Positions 6,535 through 15,105 of a DNA stretch of 17,908 bases are shown in pieces (within the stretch, counting starts at the first letter, position 1; each line of letters begins with the position of its first letter). The DNA is taken from positions 1-17,908 of the forward strand of contig CAZSUZ010000025.1 in assembly GCA_964610165.1 (NCBI GenBank). Direction: 5' to 3'. Origin of the DNA: MFZZ01 sp964610165. GTDB lineage: Bacteria > Patescibacteriota > Microgenomatia > UBA1406 > GWC2-37-13. The notes beneath the pieces were generated by a model that saw nothing but the letters and a program-made list of their open reading frames with translations, had not been told where the DNA came from and did no database searches. The translations under genes were made by a program, and so were the position numbers.

Positions 6535-9500
6535 AAGTCGTTTGGAATTGTGTGTAATATTTATTAATCAAAGTTTCTGTAACTGGAATTAATCTTCCAA
6601 TTATAACATTCTCTTTCAGTCCTAGCAAGTAATCTACTTGTCCTTTGATTGCTGCTTTTGAAAGAACATTTGTTGTCTGTTCAAATGATGCAGCTGATAA
6701 CCAAGAATCTGTATAAATTGCAGCTCTTGTTATACCAAAGATAGTTACTTTTCCGACTGATGGGTTACCACCGATTGCGAGTGCTTTTTTATTTTCTTCT
6801 TCAAAGCGAACACGAGATACAACTTCATTCTTTGTAAATGAGGTATCACCTTCATCTTCAATAATAACTTTGTCACTCATTTTTCGAATAATAACTTCGA
6901 AATGTTTATCATGAATACCAATACCTTGAGATTCATATACATCTTGTATTTCGTTTAAGAGATACTGTTGTGCATAATGAATACCTTTAATACTAAGTAC
7001 ATCATGAATATTTAAGTATCCTTCAGAAATTTGTGTTCCTGCTGGTACTAAATCTCCATCCTTAACTCTTAGTTTTTGAGTATTTGGAATGCTAAATTCT
7101 TGAACTGTATCATCTTCATTTGTTGGATTGACTTTTACAATAAACATGTCACGTTCAGAATCTTCTGTAATGACTACTTTACCTGCTGTTTCTGTAATAG
7201 GTGATACAACTTTTGGATTTCGAGTTTCAAAGAGTTCTTCTACACGAGGTAAACCTTGAGTTACGTCTGAGATAACGATACCTCCGAAATGTCGGACACG
7301 CATTGTAAGCTGTGTACCTGGTTCACCAATAGATTGTGCTGCAAGTACTCCTGCTGGAACACCAATGTCAGCTAATCCTTGTGTGGAAAGATCAATTCCG
7401 TAACATTTTTGACAGATACCTGTCTTTGATTTACAGAATAATGGTGATCTAACAACAAGTTGTGTAACATCACTTGCTTCAATGACTTTGATTTCATTTT
7501 CATCAAGTAATACATTTCCTTCAAATAATACTTTACCTTTTTTATCTTTTACTTGTTCAAGTGAATATCTTCCGGCAATACGTGCAATCATTTTATCTCC
7601 ACGATCTCCAGATGATGAAACTGTCAAACCTTCTGTGGTTCCACAATCTACTTCACGAACAATCATATCGTGTGCTACGTCATGAAGTCTTCGTGTTAAG
7701 TAACCTGCATCTGCTGTTTTAAGAGCTGAGTCGGTTAACCCTTTACGTGCACCTCTTGCTGAGATTACATATTCAAAGATGTTTAATCCTTCACGATAAT
7801 TAGATTTTGTTGGAACCTCAATAATTTTACCCATTGGGTCGACAACAAGTCCTTTAATAGCTGAAAGCTGTTTAAGTTGTTCTCGAGAAGCACGAGCTCC
7901 TCCAGATTTAATAATAATCTTGACTGGATTTTCTTCTGCGATTTCATCCCATGTAAGATCTGCTAACTTTTCAGTTGTATCAATCCACATTTTGTTTGAA
8001 ATACGTTTCTTTTCATCAAGAGTAAGAAGTCCTTGATTATAATTTTCTTGAATCTTTGTTACTTCATTTTCTGTTTCATCAACAATTTCATTTTTGTTAG
8101 CAATAATTTTACAGTCAAAGATTGATACAGAAAGTCCACAAGAAATTGTAGCTCCCCAGAATCCAATATCTTTAACTTTATCAATTAATTCTCCAACTTG
8201 TTCTTGTGATAAGAATTTAGTTGCTGCGACAATAAGTGCTTTAATGTCTGATGCTTTAACATCTTCGTTAACAAACTGAAGCTCTTCAGGTAATGTGTTA
8301 TTAAACATTATTCTACCTGTTGATGTGGTTACAATTTCTCCATTAATTCTTACTAGAATTGGTTGGCGAAGTGTAATTCTTTGTAAATTAAAGTTACTAA
8401 TTGCTTCATCTTTTGTTGCAAAGACTTTTAGATCTTGTTCAGATTTATATTTATAATCTTTATCAAGAGTTGTAATATAGTACACACCAAGAGCCATTTC
8501 TTTGTTTGGCAATACAATTGGTGTACCATCTGCTGGTTTCAATAAATTTCTATATGGAAGCATTCGAGCTTTTACTTCTGCAATAGATTCTTCTGAAAGT
8601 GGTACAAATACACCCATTGCGTCTCCATCGAAGTCGGCATTATATCCTGCACAGACTGTTGGATGAAGTTTAATTGCACTTTCATCTGTCAATACTGGAT
8701 AGAATCCAAGAATTGAAAGTTTGTGAAGGGTAGGTGCACGGTTCAAAAGAACTGGGTGATTTTTTGTAATTTCTTCTAAGATGTCGTAAATAATTGGTTC
8801 ACGTTCTTCTAAGAAATTTTTTGCACTTTTAATGTTTGGTGCAAGTCCACGAATAATAATTTCATGTAATAAATGTGGTTTAAATAGCTCAAGTGCCATT
8901 TCTTTTGGAATTCCACATTGATCAATTTTAAGTTCAGATCCTACAATAATGGTTGAACGTCCAGAATAATCTACACGTTTTCCAAGTAAGTTCTGTCGGA
9001 AACGACCTTGTTTTCCACGTAAAATATCAGAAAGAGATTTAAGTTTCTTTGCTGAACGACGAGTTTGAGATCGTCCACGAGACTTTTGAAGATCAAGAAG
9101 TGAATCAACAGCTTCTTGAAGCATTCGTTTTTCGTTACGCAAAATAATTTCAGGTGCTCCAAGATCAATAAGTTGAGCTAAACGAATATTTCTATTAATA
9201 ACTCTTCTGTAAAGATCATTTAAATCTGAAGTTGCAAATTTTCCTCCTGGAAGTTGAACAACAGGTCGAAGATCTGGTGGTACAACTGGAAGTACAGAAA
9301 CGAGCATCCATTGTGGAGAAATTTTACTCTTCATGAATGACTCAATAATTCTTACTTTTTTAAGTAATTTACTTCTTTTTTCACCTTTTGTTTTAGAAAG
9401 TTTACTCATTGTTCCATTGAGTAATGTCTTTAAATCTTGACTTGAGAGTAGTTCATGGATAACTTCTGCACCCATACCTACTTTTACAAAACCTTCAAGT

Positions 9501-10270
9501 TCTTGATCTTTTAAGAATAGATAATCTTCTTCTTCGAGTGTGTCAAAAGGTTTAAGACTTTTAACAACTTTACTAAGTCTTTCATAAATAGCAATGTGTT
9601 GAGATTTTCTTTCAACAAATTTATCTGAGAGTCTTCGTAAATTTTCTCTTTCTTTTAAGTCAATTTCTTGAATTGCGAGTTCTTTTTGTTCTGCACCTGA
9701 AATTTTCTTTTCAATATCTTCTCTTTGTTTTGTAAACTCTTTTGCAAGTTTCATTTTTTCTTGTTCATACCATTCTTCTTGTCTTGCTGCTTCTTCTTCA
9801 CGCATTTTGTCTAGAGCATCTCCTACTTCTTTTTGTTTATCTTTATCGATATCCATAACAAGATAGAGAGCATAATAGACAATTCTTTCAAGAGTTTGAG
9901 TTGGAATATCAAGAATAATACTTAATGGGGATGAAGCTCCTTTAAAGTACCAAATGTGTGCAACTGGAGTTGCAAGTTTAATATGTCCCATGCGTTCACG
10001 ACGAACAACAGAGGATGTAACTTCTACACCACAGCGATCACAGACTATACCTTTATATCTAATTCTTTTGTATTTTCCACAGTAACATTCGTAATCTTTA
10101 GTTGGTCCAAAGATACGTTCATCAAATAAACCGTCTTTTTCTGGTCTAAAGGTTCGATAGTTAATTGTCTCTGGTTTTGTTACTTCACCATGAGACCATT
10201 TCATTATGTCTTCTGGAGATGCAAGTCTTATTTTAAGACCTGAAAAATCCACTATTTGTAATTCGTCCAT
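6449..10270 (-). CDS. rpoC: RNA polymerase beta' subunit
   Basis: 1273 residues. With RpoB it forms the catalytic centre of RNA polymerase. Zinc site 1 uses C62, C64, C77 and C80 (CYCGKYKR...CDRC). The Mg-binding NADFDGD is at 544-550. The bridge helix (ISARGARKGLTDSALKTA) and the second zinc site (DCGTTEG, then CKSKTGICQKC) are intact. The trigger loop reads LTMRVRHFGG, so the position of E. coli F935 is R993, while the catalytic His is kept. Residues about 142-238 are a long, highly charged, probably coiled-coil insertion in the clamp region. The acidic C-terminal tail after the conserved GRLIPV overlaps rpsL. It starts five bases after rpoB, behind tandem TAATAA stops and without a Shine-Dalgarno motif. 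Confidence 0.98.
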   Translation of the reverse strand: MDELQIVDFSGLKIRLASPEDIMKWSHGEVTKPETINYRTFRPEKDGLFDERIFGPTKDYECYCGKYKRIRYKGIVCDRCGVEVTSSVVRRERMGHIKLATPVAHIWYFKGASSPLSIILDIPTQTLERIVYYALYLVMDIDKDKQKEVGDALDKMREEEAARQEEWYEQEKMKLAKEFTKQREDIEKKISGAEQKELAIQEIDLKERENLRRLSDKFVERKSQHIAIYERLSKVVKSLKPFDTLEEEDYLFLKDQELEGFVKVGMGAEVIHELLSSQDLKTLLNGTMSKLSKTKGEKRSKLLKKVRIIESFMKSKISPQWMLVSVLPVVPPDLRPVVQLPGGKFATSDLNDLYRRVINRNIRLAQLIDLGAPEIILRNEKRMLQEAVDSLLDLQKSRGRSQTRRSAKKLKSLSDILRGKQGRFRQNLLGKRVDYSGRSTIIVGSELKIDQCGIPKEMALELFKPHLLHEIIIRGLAPNIKSAKNFLEEREPIIYDILEEITKNHPVLLNRAPTLHKLSILGFYPVLTDESAIKLHPTVCAGYNADFDGDAMGVFVPLSEESIAEVKARMLPYRNLLKPADGTPIVLPNKEMALGVYYITTLDKDYKYKSEQDLKVFATKDEAISNFNLQRITLRQPILVRINGEIVTTSTGRIMFNNTLPEELQFVNEDVKASDIKALIVAATKFLSQEQVGELIDKVKDIGFWGATISCGLSVSIFDCKIIANKNEIVDETENEVTKIQENYNQGLLTLDEKKRISNKMWIDTTEKLADLTWDEIAEENPVKIIIKSGGARASREQLKQLSAIKGLVVDPMGKIIEVPTKSNYREGLNIFEYVISARGARKGLTDSALKTADAGYLTRRLHDVAHDMIVREVDCGTTEGLTVSSSGDRGDKMIARIAGRYSLEQVKDKKGKVLFEGNVLLDENEIKVIEASDVTQLVVRSPLFCKSKTGICQKCYGIDLSTQGLADIGVPAGVLAAQSIGEPGTQLTMRVRHFGGIVISDVTQGLPRVEELFETRNPKVVSPITETAGKVVITEDSERDMFIVKVNPTNEDDTVQEFSIPNTQKLRVKDGDLVPAGTQISEGYLNIHDVLSIKGIHYAQQYLLNEIQDVYESQGIGIHDKHFEVIIRKMSDKVIIEDEGDTSFTKNEVVSRVRFEEENKKALAIGGNPSVGKVTIFGITRAAIYTDSWLSAASFEQTTNVLSKAAIKGQVDYLLGLKENVIIGRLIPVTETLINKYYTQFQTTYANNKSTSEDKTLEEGQEVQSVSTEGQL

Positions 10271-10275
10271 AGTTA

Positions 10276-13200
10276 TTATTCGATATAGTCAACTGATAAT
10301 CCAAGTGCGTTAAGTTCTTTTACAAGTACGTTAAATGATTCTGGTACGCTTGATTGAGGAATATTAAGTCCTTTAATAATTGCCTCAAATGTTTTCTGAC
10401 GACCACGAACATCATCTGACTTAATAGTTAACATTTCTTGTAATGTTGATGGTACTCTGTGTGCTTCGAGTGCCCAGACTTCCATCTCTCCGAAACGCTG
10501 TCCACCCATTTGTGATTTTCCACCAAGTGGTTGTTGTGTAACAAGTGAGTATGGTCCAACTGATCTTGCATGGAATTTGTCTTCTACCATGTGAATCAAT
10601 TTCATGATGTAACCAATACCTACAAGAGCTGGTCTTTCAAAAGGTTGACCGGTTGCTCCATCGTAAAGTGTTACTTTACCATCTGTTGGGTACCCAAGTT
10701 TTTCCATTTCACTAAAGATAAAGTCTTCTTTAATGCGTTCAAATGTTGGAACTGTAATAAAGTTATTATTTTTAAGTGCGATCCATCCGAAAATTGTTTC
10801 AAACAACTGTCCTAAATTCATACGAGCAAGAATAGACAGAGGAGAAATAATGATATCTACTGGAGTTCCATCTTCAAGATATGGCATATCATGTTCTGGA
10901 AGAATCTTTGAGATAACACCTTTGTTTCCGTGTCGACCTGCAAGCTTATCTCCAACTGTAATCTTTCGAAGTTGGGATGTTCGAACTAAAATTCGTTCAA
11001 TAATACTTGGTTCAAGTTCATTTGGATCTTTTTTAGCATTAATAGTATCTATATTTACAACTGTTCCTCGATCTCCGTAAGGCATTTTGAGAGATGTATC
11101 TTTAACATCTTTTGCTTTTTCACCGAAGATTGCACGAAGAAGTCGTTCTTCTGCTGTAAGTTCTCGTTCTCCTTTTGGAGCAACTTTACCTACTAATATG
11201 TCTCCACCTTTAACATGTGTTCCAAGAAGAACATTTCCATCTTTATCTAAGTTCTGAAGTACTTCTTCACGAACATTAGGAAGATCTCTTGTTAATTCTT
11301 CTGGTCCAAGTTTTGTGTCAACAACATCTGCTACATATTCTTCTGAAGAAATAGATGTAAACACATCATCTTTCAAAAGACGTTCTGAAATTACAAAACC
11401 GTCTTCATAACCTAAACCTTTTAAGGATGTGTATGCAATAACTAAGTTTTGTCCTAGTGCTAAGCGACCATGTTGACTTGTAGGTCCATCAACGATAAGA
11501 TCACCTTTTTTAAGTTTTTGTTTTGGTTCAACACGAGGTTTTTGATCAAAAGATACGTCACGATTTGTTCGGACATAACGTTCAAGTTTGTATTCATGTT
11601 TTTTACCAGATTCACCTTTAAAGACAACTTTTTCACCGTCGACATAATCAACGACTCCGTCTTCTGGAGCTACAATTGTTCGTCCAAGTTCTTTGGCAAC
11701 AATTTCTTCCATACCTGTTCCAACAAATGGAGCTTGTGGCTTAATAAGAGGAACTGCTTGACATTGCATGTGACTTCCCATGAGAGCACGAGATGCATCG
11801 TCGTTTTGAATAAATGGAATCATTGCTGCAGAAATACCAATTGCTTGTCGTGGTGAAACGTCAATATAATTAATTTTTTCTACAGGAACTTCTATAACTT
11901 CTCCTTTGTAACGAGCTACTACTGTATCTCCGGTAATAATACCTTTTTCATTAAGAGCTACGTTTGCAGAAGTAATATAATATTGCTCTTCATCATCTGC
12001 TTGTAAATAATCAACTTCATTTGTGACAGTTGCTACAACTTTAGTTCCTTTTTTATCAATTTTTACTTTTTTGTATGGAGTTTCGAGGAATCCATATTCA
12101 TTTGCGCGTGCATACAAAGCCATGTATGTAACGACACCGATGTTTGGACCTTCTGGTGATCTAATTGGATCAATTCTTCCATATTGTGAAGAAGCAATGT
12201 CTCGGATTGAGAATGATGCTCGTTGTTTTTCAATACCACCTGGTCCACCGACTGTAATTCTTCTTAAATTATCAAGTTCTGAAAGTGGATTTGTTTGATC
12301 AACGATTGTTGAAAGTTGACTTGTTTTATAGAAAATATTGATTGTTGCAATAAGAGGTTTGTTATTTAATACTTGTGAAGGAGTTGGATTAACATCACTG
12401 GTAATCAAACTCATTCTTTCTTTTACTTCTTTTTCGACACGAATCATTCCCGCACGAATTCCGTACATGCCAATAAGTTCACCGACAGTTCGAAGTCTTC
12501 GGTTTCCTAAATGATCAATGTCATCAAAATTTCCTTGTCCTTTAGTTAAATTAACAAGATATTTAAGTCCGGCAATAATATCTTCTTTAGTAAGAAGATA
12601 ATTTTCTGGAGTATTTTCAATTCTAAGTCCAAGTTTTTTATTAATCTTATAACGACCGACACTACTCATTGAATATCTTTTTGCATCAAAGAATAGTGAA
12701 TTAAGTGTTTTATAAGCATTATCTAAAATAAGAGGTTCACCTGGTTTTACTTTTCGGTAAAATTCAAGTACAGCTTCATCTCTATTTGTTGTTCTATCTT
12801 TTTTAAGAGTTGGAGCAATATATTTCTCAATTAATTCAGGATCTAAATCATTAAATTGAGACATAATATCTGTATTACTCATATCTTCGAAGAGTTTAAG
12901 AAATACAGAAGCGAGCATTTTTCTTCTTTTATTTATTTTTACTTCAATAAGTCCGTATTTATTAATAGTTACATCAATCCATGAACCAATATAAGGTCGG
13001 ATTTCTGCATTATAAAGTGTAAGACCAGTTGTTTTATCAATTTCTGCTGTAAAGTACATTCCAGGGGAACGTACAATTTGAGAAATAACTGCTCTTTCAA
13101 TACCATTAATAATAAATGTCCCTTTATCTGTCATAATAGGCAGATTAAAGAAATATACATCTTGGGATTTACTTTTACCTGTCTTTTTATTTTCAATAGA

Positions 13201-13503
13201 TAAACGAAGATAAACAGGAAGATCATAAGTGAGCTTTTTACTGACACAAAGATCTAAAGAATATCTTGGTTCTCCAAAAAAAAGATCTTCAAAATGGAGT
13301 GTTAATTTTTTTCCTGTGTAGTCTTCAATGGGAAAAAATTCTTGAACTATTTCCTTTAAATCTTTGTCTAAAAATCGTTGCCAGAATTGTCTTTGAATCT
13401 CGATGAGATCAAAATCTTTCATGTACTTTTCTTCAGTACCTAGTAATATTTGATTAGATGAGGATATAGCTGTCATTTGGGCGTTTTTTTGAAGTTTTAA
13501 CAA
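10276..13503 (-). CDS. rpoB: RNA polymerase beta subunit
   Basis: 1075 residues from the TTG at 13503, which is preceded by GGGAG nine bases upstream. ATG 13476 and ATG 13422 are alternatives, and homology begins only near KDFDLIEIQ. The protein is compact and covers the whole family: GTFIINGIERAVISQIVRSPGMYF, the rifampicin-pocket region (12250-12337), the catalytic DGFVISERL-type stretch, GDKLAGRHGNKGVIS, and the C-terminal GGQRFGEMEVWALE with the clamp. In the rifampicin pocket, E. coli Q513, H526 and S531 correspond to T, N and T. It is the first gene of the rpoB-rpoC-rpsL-rpsG-fusA block. rplJ/rplL, common upstream partners, are absent; a YtxH-like gene takes that place. Confidence 0.97.
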   Translation of the reverse strand: MLKLQKNAQMTAISSSNQILLGTEEKYMKDFDLIEIQRQFWQRFLDKDLKEIVQEFFPIEDYTGKKLTLHFEDLFFGEPRYSLDLCVSKKLTYDLPVYLRLSIENKKTGKSKSQDVYFFNLPIMTDKGTFIINGIERAVISQIVRSPGMYFTAEIDKTTGLTLYNAEIRPYIGSWIDVTINKYGLIEVKINKRRKMLASVFLKLFEDMSNTDIMSQFNDLDPELIEKYIAPTLKKDRTTNRDEAVLEFYRKVKPGEPLILDNAYKTLNSLFFDAKRYSMSSVGRYKINKKLGLRIENTPENYLLTKEDIIAGLKYLVNLTKGQGNFDDIDHLGNRRLRTVGELIGMYGIRAGMIRVEKEVKERMSLITSDVNPTPSQVLNNKPLIATINIFYKTSQLSTIVDQTNPLSELDNLRRITVGGPGGIEKQRASFSIRDIASSQYGRIDPIRSPEGPNIGVVTYMALYARANEYGFLETPYKKVKIDKKGTKVVATVTNEVDYLQADDEEQYYITSANVALNEKGIITGDTVVARYKGEVIEVPVEKINYIDVSPRQAIGISAAMIPFIQNDDASRALMGSHMQCQAVPLIKPQAPFVGTGMEEIVAKELGRTIVAPEDGVVDYVDGEKVVFKGESGKKHEYKLERYVRTNRDVSFDQKPRVEPKQKLKKGDLIVDGPTSQHGRLALGQNLVIAYTSLKGLGYEDGFVISERLLKDDVFTSISSEEYVADVVDTKLGPEELTRDLPNVREEVLQNLDKDGNVLLGTHVKGGDILVGKVAPKGERELTAEERLLRAIFGEKAKDVKDTSLKMPYGDRGTVVNIDTINAKKDPNELEPSIIERILVRTSQLRKITVGDKLAGRHGNKGVISKILPEHDMPYLEDGTPVDIIISPLSILARMNLGQLFETIFGWIALKNNNFITVPTFERIKEDFIFSEMEKLGYPTDGKVTLYDGATGQPFERPALVGIGYIMKLIHMVEDKFHARSVGPYSLVTQQPLGGKSQMGGQRFGEMEVWALEAHRVPSTLQEMLTIKSDDVRGRQKTFEAIIKGLNIPQSSVPESFNVLVKELNALGLSVDYIE

Positions 13504-13512
13504 ATAAAAATA

Positions 13513-13529
13513 CTCCCTTTAGATCAGGG
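13513..13529 (-). promoter_or_regulatory. rpoB leader: Shine-Dalgarno and small hairpin covering it
   Basis: GGGAG (13517-13513), within AAAGGGAG, lies nine bases before the TTG at 13503 and is the main support for that start. CCCT (13529-13526) can pair with AGGG (13518-13515) around GATCTAA, which would hide most of the ribosome binding site. Four base pairs is weak, so a switch role is speculative. Confidence 0.4.
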
Positions 13530-13539
13530 CGATTGCATA

Positions 13540-13568
13540 ACTATACTATATGACTTTATAAAAGTCAA
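13540..13568 (-). promoter_or_regulatory. rpoB operon promoter with overlapping inverted repeat
   Basis: Minus strand TTGACT (13568-13563), a 17-base spacer and TATAGT (13545-13540) make a strong sigma70-type promoter. The expected start is near 13533, giving a leader of about 30 bases. The inverted repeat TGACTTT-ATA-AAAGTCA (13551-13567, plus strand) covers the -35 and half the spacer. It could be an operator, or simply a by-product of the promoter sequence. Confidence 0.7.
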
Positions 13569-13591
13569 CAAGAAATAGCATGTTTTTATTG

Positions 13592-13816
13592 TTATTTGGA
13601 GTTTTTTTCTTCATCCTGTGAAATCAGCTGATTTTTTTGCAACATTTCAAGAATATTTTCTATGTTATGCTCAATTGTTTCAGTACCATCAAGCATTTTT
13701 TTTATGGTGCTACGACCACGTTTTGTAGTAAATGCGTATAGTAATGCACCGCCAACTACACCCCCGAGTGCAAAACCAGACCAGAAGTTATCGGAATGTT
13801 GTTTCTCTTTAGTCAT
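13592..13816 (-). CDS. YtxH-like small membrane protein
   Basis: 74 residues. After a polar start comes a glycine-rich hydrophobic segment (about residues 11-29, SGFALGGVVGGALLYAF). It is followed at once by TTKRGRSTIKKML and an acidic helical tail. The G-rich helix followed by a KxGxxxR/K-type patch is typical of YtxH-family proteins, small single-pass membrane proteins linked to stress in Firmicutes but without a defined biochemical role. It overlaps the upstream gene by eight bases and has only an A-rich tract before its ATG. It lies 88 bases upstream of rpoB but has a separate downstream promoter after it, so co-transcription with rpoB is possible but not required. Confidence 0.7.
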   Translation of the reverse strand: MTKEKQHSDNFWSGFALGGVVGGALLYAFTTKRGRSTIKKMLDGTETIEHNIENILEMLQKNQLISQDEEKNSK

Positions 13817-14060
13817 TTTTCTTTTTATATAAATCTACAATTTTCAAAATAGTTTTAAAACCATTAATAAATCCAGTTGCTTCACCGAGTCCATGTTTTA
13901 AACCCATGCCAATTGCGTCAAAGCCATTGATAATTTTATTAGCATTATCAAGCGTTTTGCGTAACGATTTTAGAACAAGGAATAGTTGAATTCCCACAAC
14001 TGTTAACAAAACTGTCGTAATACTAAGAACTATTATCATTAATATTTGAATTGTATCCAT
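13809..14060 (-). CDS. Small single-pass membrane protein, DUF948-like
   Basis: 83 residues. One hydrophobic N-terminal helix (about residues 5-30) is followed by LKSLRKTLDNANKIINGFD and a further amphipathic helix. The layout resembles DUF948-type proteins, which in other bacteria also lie next to YtxH-like genes. I cannot assign a function. It overlaps the YtxH-like gene by eight bases, indicating a two-gene unit. A 42-base gap separates it from the nucleotidylyltransferase upstream. TATACA eight bases before the ATG could be a -10 for a nearly leaderless transcript, but no -35 is recognisable at the right distance. Confidence 0.65.
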   Translation of the reverse strand: MDTIQILMIIVLSITTVLLTVVGIQLFLVLKSLRKTLDNANKIINGFDAIGMGLKHGLGEATGFINGFKTILKIVDLYKKKND

Positions 14061-14102
14061 TTTTTAAGTGTATAGGAAAATTGCAAAAGTTAACAGAGAT
14101 AT

Positions 14103-14819
14103 TTATTGATTCTTACTTTTTTCTGACCAATAGTTATTAGCTTCAAGTAAGCTATCAAAGGTTCCTGCATCATGCCATGAGCCATCCATAATGCTTACTT
14201 TTAATTCTCCAATATCTTTATATTTATTAATGAGATCTGGAATTTCTAGTTCACCACGTGCAGATGGAGATAAGCTTTTAGCAAACTGAGAAGCTCTATT
14301 ATCTAATATATACATACCAACCATTGCATATTCACTTTTTGGTTCTGTAGGTTTTTCAACAATAGATAGTACATTATTATTTTCATCAAATTCTATGACT
14401 CCATATCTTTCTGGATCATGTACTTTTTTAGCAAACACAACGCCACCTTTATCAAATTCTTGAATTGTTTGTGAAAAATCTTGATCAAAAATATTATCAC
14501 CTAGAATAAGCGCTACATTTTCTTTTCCAATAAATTGTTCACCTAATATAAATGCATCTGGTAAACCTCGTGGCTCTTCTTGAATTTCATAAGTAAATTT
14601 AGCTCCGAATTCTTTACCTGAACCGAGTAAATTTAAAAAATGACCAGCATATTCTGGAGCTACAATAATAAGGATATCTTTTATTCCAGCCTTAGTTAAT
14701 GTTTCAATTGGATAAAAGATCATTGGCTTGTTGTAAACCGGTAAAAGTTGTTTAGAAGTAATTTTGGTTAAAGGGCGAAGACGGGTTGCTCGACCGCCTG
14801 CTAATATAATTCCTTTCAT
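14103..14819 (-). CDS. Sugar-1-phosphate nucleotidylyltransferase, RmlA-like
   Basis: 238 residues. It joins an NTP, probably dTTP, to a sugar-1-phosphate, probably glucose-1-phosphate, as the first step of activated-sugar synthesis for surface polysaccharide. Motifs in order: GGRATRLRPLT (8-18, nucleotide binding), KQLLPVYNKPM (23-33), QEEPRGLPDA (80-89), LGDNIF (106-111), VEKP (154-157), and WHDAGT (215-220). It is about 50 residues shorter than E. coli RmlA (about 290), lacking the C-terminal extension, as in other short family members. UTP-using GalU-type activity cannot be excluded from sequence alone. No other sugar gene is in view. It starts two bases after the upstream stop (TAATTATG), so it depends on that operon. 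Confidence 0.85.
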   Translation of the reverse strand: MKGIILAGGRATRLRPLTKITSKQLLPVYNKPMIFYPIETLTKAGIKDILIIVAPEYAGHFLNLLGSGKEFGAKFTYEIQEEPRGLPDAFILGEQFIGKENVALILGDNIFDQDFSQTIQEFDKGGVVFAKKVHDPERYGVIEFDENNNVLSIVEKPTEPKSEYAMVGMYILDNRASQFAKSLSPSARGELEIPDLINKYKDIGELKVSIMDGSWHDAGTFDSLLEANNYWSEKSKNQ

Positions 14820-14821
14820 AA

Positions 14822-15103
14822 TTAGGGAAGAATTAATATTTTAAGTAAAAATAAAATTGTAAATCCAATGAGCACATATTCTAACACAATTTTAAAACGA
14901 AGCGTATTCTCAATTATGTGATGATAAATGCCCCAAATAATATAAAAAGAAATAAATGAAAGAAGAATAATAAATTCAAGAAGTCGTTCACCTTTAAAAA
15001 GATTCAATGAAACAATAAAAAAGATTCCAGCAGTAGCAAACAATAAATAATCAAATGTATGTTTATTAACTTCTTTTTTTATTAATTTGACTAAATGTTT
15101 CAT
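14822..15103 (-). CDS. Small three-helix membrane protein of unknown function
   Basis: 93 residues. A basic N-terminus (KHLVKLIKKEVNKH) precedes three hydrophobic segments (about residues 18-36, 42-59 and 71-90). The loop between the last two carries YHHIIENTLRFKIVLEY, with a His-His pair and a Glu at the membrane edge. I have seen similar short proteins with a WGIYHH-like motif in CPR genomes, but know no function for them. It starts two bases after the CAP protein stop and ends two bases before the nucleotidylyltransferase start, both junctions reading TAATTATG. It is clearly part of the same translational chain. Confidence 0.7.
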   Translation of the reverse strand: MKHLVKLIKKEVNKHTFDYLLFATAGIFFIVSLNLFKGERLLEFIILLSFISFYIIWGIYHHIIENTLRFKIVLEYVLIGFTILFLLKILILP

Positions 15104-15105
15104 AA

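Noticed and set aside
10733..11080. Open frame of 115 codons on the plus strand inside rpoB
   Set aside because: It mirrors the conserved GDKLAGRHGNKGVIS region of rpoB and has no features of its own.
11470..11856. Open frame of 128 codons on the plus strand inside rpoB
   Set aside because: It lies wholly antisense to conserved rpoB sequence and is rich in Phe, Cys and Asn from the complementary codons. It shows no domain and no start signal.
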